A stretch of DNA of 64,000 nt from positions 479,746,806 to 479,810,805 of the forward strand of contig OZ010795.1 of assembly GCA_963932465.1 (NCBI GenBank). Reading direction: 5' to 3'. Position 1 is the stretch's first letter; every line of letters starts with the position of its first letter. The stretch is from Maratus speciosus (lineage: Eukaryota > Arthropoda > Arachnida > Araneae > Salticidae). Under the pieces are notes generated by a model. It made no database searches. It was not told where the DNA came from and saw only the letters and a program-made list of their open reading frames with translations. This document shows positions 36,081 to 46,899 of the stretch, piece by piece. Made by a program: the position numbers and the translations under genes.

Positions 36081-36366
36081 ACCAAGGGCAGCTAGTGCTG
36101 TTTCATAATAAAGATAGATTCATTTTTTCAATTGATGCTACATGTGCTTTTTGTTTTGTTTGGAAGCTTGCGAAATACTTCTGTTTGTTTGCTTGAAAGT
36201 TTGTTCTGCAGTGAGCAAGTAAAATTTATTTCTTATCATAGCTCTTAAAATTCATGTGTGTTTAATATTATAGAATTTTATGAAGGAAAATTAGTTTTTC
36301 AATTAAAGCCCAGTGTTGCCAATTGGCAACGACCTGTTTTTAGTCGTAAACCATACACTGCAAAAA

Positions 36367-37580
36367 CTAGTATGTTGTGGCCATCACAAAACTTTCTTCT
36401 ATATAAATCACGTCAATTAAATCATTTAAATAGTAAAAGAAATTATATCAATTTATTCATATAAAAGTATACCTGAATTTGAAGTTTGATGAAAATTCGT
36501 GCATTAGTTATTGAGATAGAGCTGTAGGGGAAATTCTAAAAAATGCAGCATAGCAGCGCCATCTGTTGAGCGATTTGCACCAAAACACAAACAGCACTAA
36601 TTCATATTAAGGTATACCGGAATCTGAAGTTTGATGAAAATCCGTGTATTAGTTCTGGAGCTAGAGCTACTGTGGAAATCACAAAAATGCAGCACAGCAG
36701 CGCCACCTGTTGAGCGATTTATACCAAAAGGAACAAAACATCAATTCATGTCAAGGACTAACTGAATCTGAAGTTTGATAAAAATCCGTGCATTAGTTCT
36801 GGACATTGAGCTATTGTGGAAATCGAGAAAAATGCTGCATAGCAGCGCCACCTGTTGAGCGATTTACAGCAAAACATAAACAGCAGTAATTCATATCCAG
36901 GTATACCTGAATCTGAAGTTTGTTGAAAACCCAACCATTAGTTCTTGAGATAGAGCTACTGCGGAAATCCCAAAAATGCAGCATAGCAGCGCCACCTGTT
37001 GAGCGATTTACACCATAAGGTGCAAAACGTCAACTTATGTCAAGCACTAACAGAATCTGAAGTTTGATGAAAATCCGTGCATTATTTCTTGAGATAGAGC
37101 TATTACGAAAATCGTGTAAATGCTGCAAAATGCAGCATAGCAGCGCCATCTGTTGGGCGATTCGCACCAAAACGTTACCACAACTAATTCATATCAAGGA
37201 TTAATTGAATCTGAAGTTTTATGAAAATCCGTGCATTAGTTCTTGAGATAGAGCTAGAGCAGAAATCGCGAAAAATGCAGCATAGCAGCGCCACCTGTCG
37301 GGCGATTTACACCAAAAACTAATCAGCACCAATTTATATTAGGGACTACTTGAATATAAATTTTTATTAAATTTCGCGCATTAGTTCTTGAAGTAGAGCG
37401 CCCACAATATTTGTGTCACATACACACAGACAGACAGACTCACAGAGTCACAGACAGACATTTTGTAAAAACATGTTTTTTGGAATCTCTGACCTCTAAA
37501 ACGTGTAAATCCGTCGAAAACCGGAAGTCGAAAATTTTTACGAATCCAATACTTTCTTCTTGTAAAGATAGAAGAAAGTA
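36367..37580 (-). mobile_element. HINE1 copy B (reverse)
   Basis: On the minus strand: ACTTTCTTCTATCTTTACAA (head, hairpin with AGAAGAAAGT) and (TCTG)n. About six core units of 143-155 bp follow (GCAGCATAGCAGCGCCA... near 36544, 36691, 36835, 36978, 37133 and 37276), then AGAAGAAAGTTTTGTGATGG-CCACAACATACTAG at the 3' end. The core is a different satellite from copy A although the ends match. Confidence 0.8.
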
Positions 37581-37773
37581 AAAATGGACTAAAATTCGGA
37601 AATTTTACTAGCAATCGAGACGCCAGTACTATTTCCGTACTTTAACGCATTCCCCCTTAAATTACAGAAAAATGTCCGTTATTCTGGAATATACAGGGGA
37701 AAATGTCTGTTAAAATACGGAAATAGTACTGGCGTTTCGATTGCTAGTACAATTTCCGTATTTTAGTTCATTT

Positions 37774-37907
37774 TTACTTTCTTCTATCTTTACAAGAAGA
37801 AAGTATTGGTTTCGTGAAAATTTTCGAATTCCAGTTTTCGACGGATTTACACGCTTTAGGGGTAAGAGATTCCGAAAAACATGTTTTTACAAAATGTCTG
37901 TCTGTGA

Positions 37908-37948
<41 letters not shown>

Positions 37949-39763
37949 CCTGTATGTGACACAAAATTTGTGGGCGCTCTATCTCAAGAACTAATGCACG
38001 GAATTTAATAAAAAATGATATTCAGTTAGACACTGATATACATTGGTGGTGATTAGTTTTTGGTGTAAATCGCTCAACAGGTGGCGCTGCTATGCAGCAT
38101 TTTTCACGATTTCTGCAATAGCTCAATCTCCAGAACTAATGCACGGATTTTCATCAAACATCAGATTCTGTTAGTCCTTGACATGAATTGATGTTTTATG
38201 CATTTTGGTGTAAATCGCTCAATAGGTGGCGCTGTTGTGCAGCATTTTCCACGATTTCTCAAATAGCTCAATCTCCAGAACTAATGCACGGATTTTCATC
38301 AAACTTCAGATTCAGTTAGTCGTTGACATGAGTTGAAGTTTTATGCATTTTGGTGTAAATCGCACAATAGGTGGCGTTGCTGTGCAGCATTTTTCACGAT
38401 TTCTGCAATAGTTCAATCTCCAGAACTAATGCACGGATTTTAATCAAACTTCAGATTCTGTTAGTCCTTGACATGAATTGAAGTTTTATACATTTTGGTG
38501 TAAATCGCTCAATAGGTGGCGCTGCTGTGCAGCATTTTTCACGATTTCTGCAATAGTTTAATCTCCAGAATTAATGCACAGATTTTAATCAAACTTCATA
38601 TTCTGTTAGTCCTTGACATGAATTGAAGTTTTATACATTTTGGTGCAAATCGCTCAATAGGTGGCGCTGCTATGCTGTATTTTTACTTTCTTCTATCTTT
38701 ACAAGAAGAAAGTATTTGTTTCATGAAAATTTTCGATTTCCAGTTTTTGACGGATTTACACGTTTTATGGATCAGAGGTTCCAAAAAACATGTTTCCACA
38801 AAATGTCTGTCTGTGAGTCTCTGTCTGTCTGTCTGTCTGTCTGTATGTGACACAAATTTTGTGGGCGCTCTATCTCAAGAACTAATTCACGGAATTTAAT
38901 AAAAATTTATATTCAGGTAGTCCCTAATATAGATTGTTGCTGATTAGTTTTTGGTGTAAATCGTCCTGCAGGCGGCGCTGCTATGTAGAATTTTGAAGAA
39001 TTTTCGCAAAAGCACCATCTCAAGAACAAATGCACGGATTTTTATAAAACTTCAGATTCCGTTAGTCCTTGACATGAATGAATGATGTTTACGTTTTGGT
39101 GTAAATCGCCCAACAGGTGGCGCTGCTATGCTGCATTTTGAAGGATTTACACTATTTTCGCAGTAGCTCTATCTCAAGAACTAATGCACACATTTTCATC
39201 AAACTTCGGATTTAGTTAGTCCTTCATATGAAATGATCCTGACTACGTGTTGGTGTAAATCACCCAATAGGTGGCGCTGCTGTGCTGCATTTTGAACTAT
39301 TTTCTTAATAGCTCTATCTCAAGAACTAATGCACGAATTTTCATGAAACTTCAGATTTAACTATAACTTGATTAATATTGCTGCTGATTATGTGTTGTTG
39401 CAAATCGCTCAACATGTGGCGCTTCTATGCTGCATTTGTCATGATTTGCGCGATACCTCTATCTCAAGAACTAATGCACGAATTTTCCTCAAACTTCATA
39501 TTCAGTTAGACGTTGACATAAGTTGGTGATAATTAAGTTCTGGTGTAAATAACCCAATAGGTGGCGCTGCTATGCTGCATTTTGCTGGATTTACATGATT
39601 TCAGTTACGGTCATACCTCGAGAACTAATGCACGGAATTTCATATTTTTAGAATTCTCATGATGAACACAGATTGCCATTTAATTTGGCACTGAGATAGT
39701 GAATTTTGAAGTATTGACATGTATAAGATAGAAGAAAGTTTTGTGATGACCACAACATACTAG
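37774..39763 (+). mobile_element. HINE1 copy C with two heads and one tail
   Basis: First head at 37774 (TTACTTTCTTCTATCTT, microsatellite at 37904-37942) with five core units of ~145 bp (GGTGGCGCTGCTATGCAGCA type). A second complete head follows at 38683 with its own microsatellite at 38805-38848 and five more units. The single tail has AAGATAGAAGAAAGT, the hairpin TTGTG-ATGAC-CACAA and CATACTAG (ends 39763). No tail precedes the second head, so this could be replication through an end or a later recombination. Confidence 0.75.
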
Positions 39764-39778
39764 TTTTACTGTGTACTT

Positions 39779-40934
39779 AAAACAAAATATGATTTAAAAA
39801 AATATTTTTCTCGATTTATTTATGAAATGAAAGCCGAAAAACGTTTTTTAATTGATTCTTTAAAAATCAGGCATTTGAGGGTTAAAATGCGCTTTACACC
39901 TTTAAAACATATATAAATTCTGTGGCTATTTGTCTGTTTTTACGAAAATAAGAGAAAAACGTACAGATCGATAAATATACTATTTTGTAATGCTGATAAA
40001 ATTTACAAGGCCAAAATACCCCAAAACAAAACATTCACCGCAAAAATAAACATTTTATAATGAAGAAATAATATATCTCAAAACAGAAGCATCCATACAA
40101 AAATAATTATTTAACATTCATGAAAATATGTATTTTATCAAATTATATAGTCTGCTTTCGTTCAAATCGGTAAAAATACATCGTCAATGCTTTTGTTATC
40201 AAACCTTCGATAAATATTTTGAAAAATGTTTGCCGCCTTAATTAAAAATTTTACAAATAAATATTTTCAGATTAATCTTTAATTAAATTGGTTATTTTTC
40301 GTCATTTTCCTGTACCAATTGGTTAAAAGATTTACTTAAGAAGGAATTTCTCTTGAATAAGTAACTTTTTATAGAATAATTGTTTATTAAGATATTCATG
40401 TTTACCAAAAATGAATCTTTTTCACTTTTTTTTGGATTAAGGTTAGTATTAAATCTTTGAATAAACTAATATTATTTATGACCCATTAAAATAATCATCA
40501 TTTAAAATTCTATATGAATTATTGAAACAACCATCACCATACGTAATGTGCTTGAACTGCGGTCGTTTTTTAAGTGTCTATATCACAGGATGAGCAATCG
40601 CCAAAAGGAAATTTATTCAAATTTTGTAACTATTTAAGAAGTATTTCGTCAGTAGTTGAAAATATATTATTTTTTGTACATATTCCCAAACTATATAAGC
40701 TATATATACTATATATATATATATATATTAAGAAATCGAGATTGACATTGCTCCGCATTTAAAAATCTTCAGTTATGTATAAACTCCACGTATTCGATCT
40801 TATCATTTACTTCAATTATTTTTTCTTAATTTTCTCTTTTTTGGCATTTTCGCCTTTTTTTCTGTTAAGATTTTATCCGTTTTCCTTTTGAAATAATTTT
40901 TATACTCTTGAGAAAAATTATGTCAGCTTTCAGA
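39779..40934. other. No gene seen
   Basis: AT-rich interval with a (TA)n tract at 40708-40728. No coding frame is supported. Confidence 0.4.
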
Positions 40935-41498
40935 TCAAAATTTCAGTTCTTCTTCCCTTTCGAATATTTCTTTGAGCGTTTGTTCTAAGCTGTCCACCAT
41001 TTTATTAACTGTATCTTTTTTTTTTTCAATTTTGGGATTTTTTTCTTCTCTGCTATCTATTCTGCTTTCGATAACAGTAAGTTTTCTTATAAACATTTTC
41101 CACATACTCAAGAATGTCTCATAAATAGCGCCCAAACTCTGCACAGTCAGATTCCTCGTTGGGAGTACATAAAAAATGCCCAAAGAACTGTTGTACCTGT
41201 ACGATCCATAGTTTACGAAAAAAGCACGAAAAACAAAGTATGACGTTGCAGTCGGTGCAAGGAAAAAACACAATATTGGACGCATCAACAGCAATATTTG
41301 CATATCTATCCAGACGATAACGTTCAAAACGTTCGCTGCGCATATCGTCACGTCATGCATGCGCGCGCCCTGGAATGACGTTAAGCCACCGTTGAACTCG
41401 TGTTTAAAAGACTGCATCTTGCAGTTACCGCTATTCTTCACATGGTTATCATGTATTCCGTTCGTGAATATTGCGACATGTATTTGATGTGCGGACAA
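40935..41498 (-). CDS. Open frame of 187 codons, function unknown, possibly spurious
   Basis: It is the longest frame in the window outside the minisatellite. The C-terminal ~55 residues are charged and could form a coiled coil (TVIESRIDSREEKNPKIEKK, VDSLEQTLKEIFEREEEL). The middle (YFVFRAFFVNYGSYRYNSSL, IFYVLPTRNLTVQSLGAIY) is encoded by an arm of the fold-back element at 41113-41797, and the opposite arm encodes nearly the same peptide on the + strand. That makes the middle an artefact of the repeat. Only the C-terminal part (40935-41110) lies outside it and might be an exon. I do not recognise any domain. Confidence 0.2.
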   Translation of the reverse strand: MSAHQIHVAIFTNGIHDNHVKNSGNCKMQSFKHEFNGGLTSFQGARMHDVTICAANVLNVIVWIDMQILLLMRPILCFFLAPTATSYFVFRAFFVNYGSYRYNSSLGIFYVLPTRNLTVQSLGAIYETFLSMWKMFIRKLTVIESRIDSREEKNPKIEKKKDTVNKMVDSLEQTLKEIFEREEELKF

Positions 41499-41797
41499 TG
41501 TAATGGAAATACCTTACGAACTGCTCGGCGGGCACTTCAACATATGCCTTTATAATTTGCAAATACTGCTGTTGAAGTTTCAAGTAAAGTGTTTTTCTTT
41601 TTTTTTCTTTTTTTTGGGGGGGGGGGAGGGGGGGGGGTGTTTGTTTTTTCCTCTCACCAGTTGTGACGTCTTACTTTGTTTTTCGTATTTTTCTCGTAAA
41701 CTATACAACGTACAGGTACAGTTCTTTGGGCATTTTTTATCTACTCCCAACGAGGAATCTGGCTGTGCAGAGTTTGGGCGCTATTTATGGGCCACTC
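41113..41797. mobile_element. ~685-bp element with ~140-bp inverted arms
   Basis: The left arm (41113-41255: CATAAATAGCGCCCAAACTC...AACAAAGTATGACGT) mirrors the right arm (41655-41797: ACTTTGTTTTTCGTA...GGGCGCTATTTATGGGCC). The right end runs into (TA)n. The ~400-bp interior has a poly-G tract at 41618-41637. No transposase motif is recognised. Confidence 0.7.
41618..41637 (+). repeat. Poly-G tract
   Basis: Runs of G broken by a single A in an otherwise AT-rich context, preceded by poly-T. It may form a G-quadruplex. Confidence 0.9.
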
Positions 41798-41799
41798 TG

Positions 41800-41842
<43 letters not shown>

Positions 41843-41846
<4 letters not shown>

Positions 41847-42611
41847 GTTTGTTATTGCAGCCGACAAATCCAGCCGACTTGCGTGAATTACTTGTGTGAA
41901 ACTTTGTTGTTAACAGCTAATAACAGGTCGGACATTGGAGCTGTGACATCGTGGCTTAGGATGCTAATTTATTTGATCGATGCTAAGAATATTTCAAGGA
42001 ATTAAAGCATTAGCTCCAAGTGAGAACACATGATGATGATTGTTTGCAGTCGTATTATTACTAATTCATACGGTCATGGCGTAAGTGTAACAAAGCAACG
42101 GATACAAAAATTCGGTTATTTCTTCATAAAATAGAACGAAGTCAATTTGTCCTTCGAAGGCGTTGGAAACGGTCTGAATGCGAAGATCTGTCGCGTCGAA
42201 ATGTTGGCGAAGAGAAAACCCCACTTTTAATTAAATTTGGTTAATATATTTTTCGCTTGGAGCATTATCGACGTAAAAGAAGTTTGAGTTTAAATTACCC
42301 TATCTAATTTGGAGTATGGTCGCAATAGGAGAAAACATTAAAAAAAATCCATTTTAAAATTTTAGTGATACCATTTCCCACCAGGAAGCACTTCTAGAAA
42401 AAAAAAAAGAGAGAGAGAGAGAGAAATATTTTATCGATACATAAATTTGACAATCGTGGAAGTTTTTTATGAAGATTTGAGCAAAATTCGTTGATGGTAC
42501 GTGATCTTAAAATGCGTTCGAAAGTTACTTGAAGATACAGTTATTCAAATAGAGATACGTGATACATCAAAAGTTAAATAAAGGTCATAGACCGGGCGGC
42601 ACGCGGCTCTC
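41843..42611. other. No gene seen
   Basis: Unassigned. A short (GA)n lies at 42408-42424. No frame or transposon end is supported. Confidence 0.4.
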
Positions 42612-42985
42612 CATTGAATTCACCTCTGAAATTCCATGATTAGATAGAACACGATCAGCGTATTAAAATGGAACTGGTCTAGGTCTACACCAAGTAATAT
42701 CTTTCTGGAAACAATTTGCAGACCCAATTTTACAGGTTGATTGGTAGATCTCCATTGAATTTTCTAATGAAATTCCTGCATTATTTTATCCCTTTCCATG
42801 CGAATATGCTATTTGATACATTCATTCATTCATTAGGAAACTAAAGGTGTATCTACCAATCAATTACTAAAATTGGATCTGCATCTGGTTTCAACCAAGA
42901 TATTACTTGGCAAACCAGTTTCATTTTAATATACTAATCAGGTTTTGCCTAATCCTGGAATTTCAGCTGTGAAATCGATGAGAAG
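42612..42985. mobile_element. ~370-bp fold-back element
   Basis: Arms CACCTCTGAAATTCCATGAT...ATTAAAATGGAACTGG...CCAAGTAATATCTT and the inverse AAGATATTACTTGG...CCAGTTTCATTTTAATA...GGAATTTCAGCTGTG mirror over roughly 150 bp. It is non-coding and moderately diverged. Confidence 0.7.
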
Positions 42986-42989
42986 ATAG

Positions 42990-43303
42990 TTTGTGCAGCC
43001 AACGCCTGCACTATCATAGAAAATAGCTTTTCTAACAATAATTAACGATAAAATGCAATGCAGCTGAATTCTTTGTTTTCTCCTGTAAAAGAATTATGAA
43101 TTTTAACACCATATTTTAAATGGAGAGCAAGCCACAATAAGCATTTAGCAGCATATGCAAGTTTTGTAGAATGTCAAATATGTATCATAAAGATCTAAAT
43201 CCCATGTACACATACATGAAGCACCAGATGTTAAATAAAGGTAATAGAAAACATCTCTTCCAACGTAATTGGCGATAAAGTGTAATGCATCCTTTTTTTT
43301 TTC

Positions 43304-43336
<33 letters not shown>

Positions 43337-43640
43337 TTCAGTAAAAGAACTATGAATGTTACACCCCATATTTTTAAATAAGCCTTATTGTGGCAATGAA
43401 GAACATACCGTAATAAGACTTAGTAACATAAACAAATTTTGTAGAGTTCCAAATAGCATAAAAGCACTAAAATGCATTTTAAATAATTATCGCCTATAGA
43501 CGGTAATGTAATAGAATTCTTTTATGCGGCTCTGTGAAAGAGCTATAAATACTGCATGTATACACCCTCTTCGAGAAGAAACATTCCGCAGATTACTGTA
43601 TCAGCATAGTAAAATTATATTATCCTGAGCTTTCTACAAA
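42990..43640. repeat. Degenerate satellite array
   Basis: Repeating phrases AGCTATAAATxxTGxAxxxxACACC, ATAAxGCATTTAGCAxCATA and AATTxTCGCxxxTAGACGxTAATG occur about three times at ~200-bp spacing. It resembles the arrays at 31620 and 53400. It includes poly-T and (TG)n at 43288-43338. Confidence 0.45.
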
Positions 43641-43880
43641 CCTCGCACTTAAGTATTAAAAAAAAGTTTCATAAACTCGTTTCATAAAATCGCTACAGAA
43701 ATTCGTTTCATAAAATCGCTATAGAAATTCGCTTAAAAAAATCATTACATAAATTCGTTTCATAAAATTGTCGTATTAGGATTATCTACCCTATATATAT
43801 GAAATCCTAATGAAACGAATTTATGAAACGATTTCATGAAACGACTGAAATGAAACGATTTTATGAAACGACTTAATACA
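43640..43880. repeat. ~25-bp minisatellite, inverted about its centre
   Basis: Repeats of TTCATAAAATCGCTAxAGAAA on the left half turn into the inverse (ATGAAACGATTTTATGAAACG) after about 43790. The same repeat occurs without inversion at 55320-55460, and both are preceded by CTACAAACCxCGCA, so they are copies of one larger unit. Confidence 0.75.
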
Positions 43881-44089
43881 CAACTCATTATGTTTCACGG
43901 CGATTATTCCTAAAATGTGGAATATTTTGCTATGTAATTAACACCAAAAATCCGTATTGATCCGCAGATCTCAAAACCGGTATTAGAATTTTTAAATTCG
44001 AATTAGTTTTCGAAATATTAATTTTTTCTAATTTTAAATACTTTTCTCTAATGATGGCAACTCAAATTTTAATCATAACACATATTTTT

Positions 44090-45430
44090 ATTTCATATTT
44101 TGGATAGGGTTATTATTTTAAACTAATTTGGCAACTAGTTTGGCCTCCCTTAAATGTATACTAAGAAATGTATCATGTTACTTTTATTCATAATTCAATT
44201 TGTATTTCATTATCATTTTATTTAATACAAAACTTTCATTTAAAACTGAAACATTTAAAATAAAAGGCTTTCATTTCTGTCTTTTTTTTAAACGAAACGA
44301 AAAGAAAAATATTAGCCACAGATGTCATATACGCAACGGGGTACCTAATTGGCGCCAAAATGGCGTTATTTTGCCTGACATGGTAACCCGGCTATTGTTG
44401 CTTATATATTAATAAATGTTTATTTGAATTTATTTTCTTTTTATTAAAAAAAATGTTATAAATTGTTTGTTCTATAGTTATATAACTATTAATTACTATT
44501 ATTATATTATTATTATTATTATTATATTATTATATTATATATTATATTATTATTGTTATATTATATATTATATTATTATTATTATACTATATATTATATT
44601 ATTATTATTATATTATATATTATATTATTATTATTATACTATATATTATATTATAATTATTATATTATATATTATATTATTATTATTATATTATTAATTA
44701 ATATTAATTAAAAAAAAATTATTTATTGTTATTTCGTTTTAAAAACAATAGAAAATAATTTAAAATACACATGTAACTGGTATTCGAAAACGAGGTTTTC
44801 GCCAAATTGTCGTAAAAAAAAATCACGCCAAACCCGGTGAGTATATGACAATGCAACAAATCATGACATTTAATTTAACTTCATACAAAGCAATGTTTTA
44901 ATGGTACTACTTCTCCCGTCGACCAATTTCGCCAAATTATACAAATAGACATAATTTTCCATTTTAAATAACGAAAGAACAAATAAATTAGCATAACATT
45001 AATAAAAATACAAATAAAACGTAGAAATAAAAATCACTTGATGGCGTAAACACGTGTAACTTCCTTAAAGTCAAGTGAATGTAATATTTACGATCAACCA
45101 TTATTGGCATTTAATCTTATAGTTTGGTGACAGATTTTTGGTCGATGGGTTAACCAAGTAGCACCGTTTTAATTTACCACTCGAAAAAAAAAAAAAAATG
45201 CTAACTGGCGAGTTAAAAAAAACCAATTGTCAAGATTTGCACCTGGCTAGCATAAAAGTACCAGGAATTCTGTGTGACCATGGACACTTTTATGTACCAT
45301 GGACACTTTTAAGTACCAAAATGGCCGCCTGGAATATAAAAAGCGAAAGGATCCGCCCGGAACTGTTGATGATAGTCACTTGACTTAGGCTATTATTATA
45401 GAGATTGTTTTCAATTCTAAAAGCGGCGCA
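44090..45430. repeat. Dispersed repeat, inverse of 35280-36080
   Basis: See the partner at 35280-36080. This copy is longer because it contains the ATT-rich tract at 44466-44700. Confidence 0.6.
44466..44700. repeat. (ATT)n/(TA)n compound repeat
   Basis: About 235 bp of only A and T (with rare G or C) made of TATTATTATTATA and TTATATATTATA units. The 76-codon Y/I-only frame is an artefact. Confidence 0.97.
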
Positions 45431-46620
45431 AAGAATAATATTTCCTAACGATTAAAAATTTATTTACACGTGACTATTAAAAACAGAAAAAATTTTTTTT
45501 ATTACTTTTAACGAGTACGTGTTAAAAGCAGGAAAATAATGAAAATTATGTCTTGAAAATTGTATTTACACTTGAATATTAAAAGAGAAAGTAAACTTTA
45601 AAATAATAAATACACTAATATGCGTTTAACCCTTTCAGGGTGCAAGGTACTTCTATTCGTAAAATCTTGGAATCAGTGAATTGCACCAGAATTTACAAAC
45701 AAATTTCGAAATACAAAAATGCTTTTGTTCACTTACTTAATAAAAGGAAAATTTTCATCCCAATATTCTGGTGCCAATGTGGCATTTAAGAATTAAAATT
45801 AAGTGGTCCAAAAATGAACCACCACTTTTGAAGGGGTAAAGCAGTAAAATTTAGTAAATGTTGTAAATTGTATTATGTCAATCGTTTTATATCGTTGTTA
45901 AAAAATTCCGGGAGGCAAAGACTCTATTTACTTAATTCATTTTATTTTAGCTTCTTTTCAAATGTTTAACTGATCTTCTTTACCCAAACACGAAATCAAC
46001 CATTGCACTGTGGGTGATATTTACCGATTCTAGCTGGCCAAAAGTCGATTTTTAAAAGTTTATCCTAGTGTAATTTATTTTTTTTCTGTTGTAGGACAAT
46101 AGTTAGGGCGTTGTACCATGCTATTGGTTTTGATATAAATATAATTGTATGGGCCATAGACTAGTGCAAAGTTCGTGCTTCTTAGTTGGGAATGAATCAA
46201 TCAATTTGAGTATAGTTCTTTAAGCTCTTACTTGAAGAGAAATAAAATATACTGCTCGACTATGGACGCATCCAAACAAAATATGGACTTTATTTTATCG
46301 GATTTATGTGCATAATTTTTACACCTATCAGCTATTATTTCATATTTAATGTAGCAAAAAACTCTGTATTTTTACAATTTTTCAGTTTTAATATAGAAAA
46401 AGTGATATGATAAAGCACGATTAAGCTCAATTTTTGATATGATTAAATAGTTTAAATGATTAACTTTTCGTTCCAATTTAATTTGTCTTCCCTTAAGTGC
46501 CTCTTTGGTTTTTAGAATTGTTTTTAACTTATTAAGTATAAATAATTTTCTTTAAAATTTTAGTTCAAGTACCCTTTTCTTCTGCTCAAAGACAACAGAA
46601 TTTAAGTTAGTCACGTAAAT
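45431..46620. other. Mostly unassigned; inverse Helitron4-body fragments
   Basis: 45880-46070 contains GTTAAAAAATTCCGGGAGG, ACTCTATTTACTTAATTCAT and GGTGATATTTACCGATTCTA. These correspond to parts of the Helitron4 body at 31125-31200 and, inverted, to 54610-54660. No coding frame is supported. Confidence 0.4.
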
Positions 46621-46899
46621 AGAGTTTTCAGTGGCGTACCCAGGATTTTATTTCGGGGGGGGGGGGGGTGACTTAAATTTCCATAATGTTCTAAATCTTA
46701 CGAAACACGTTGAATTGTGTTATAAACAGAAATCATATTTGCCAATTAGGCCGTCGCCAGGGGGGGGGGGGGAAGGGCAGGGGCAGGGGTGACTTTGTTC
46801 AGAAAATTTGAAAAATTTGGTCATCAGTCCGAAAATTCGGACTCAAAACAATAGCGCGAGTTTTGACATGGTCGCCAAAAAAATCAATTTCATCAATCG

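Larger units (their letters stand above)
36356..39773. mobile_element. 3.4-kb inverted-repeat structure with HINE1 elements in both arms
   Basis: The outer ends CACTGCAAAAA (36356) and TTTTACTGTG (39773) are inverse, with TA flanks, like the CACTGTAAA fold-back family. Each arm contains a HINE1 next to the outer end, heads facing the centre. The centre (37581-37773) is itself a palindrome: ATGGACTAAAATTCGGAAAT...GCCAGTACTATTTCCGTA mirrored. Either one HINE1-bearing arm was duplicated by inversion, or two insertions occurred at equivalent sites. Confidence 0.7.

Noticed and set aside
44467..44697. 76-codon Y/I-rich frame as a membrane peptide
   Set aside because: It is encoded by an A/T-only compound microsatellite.
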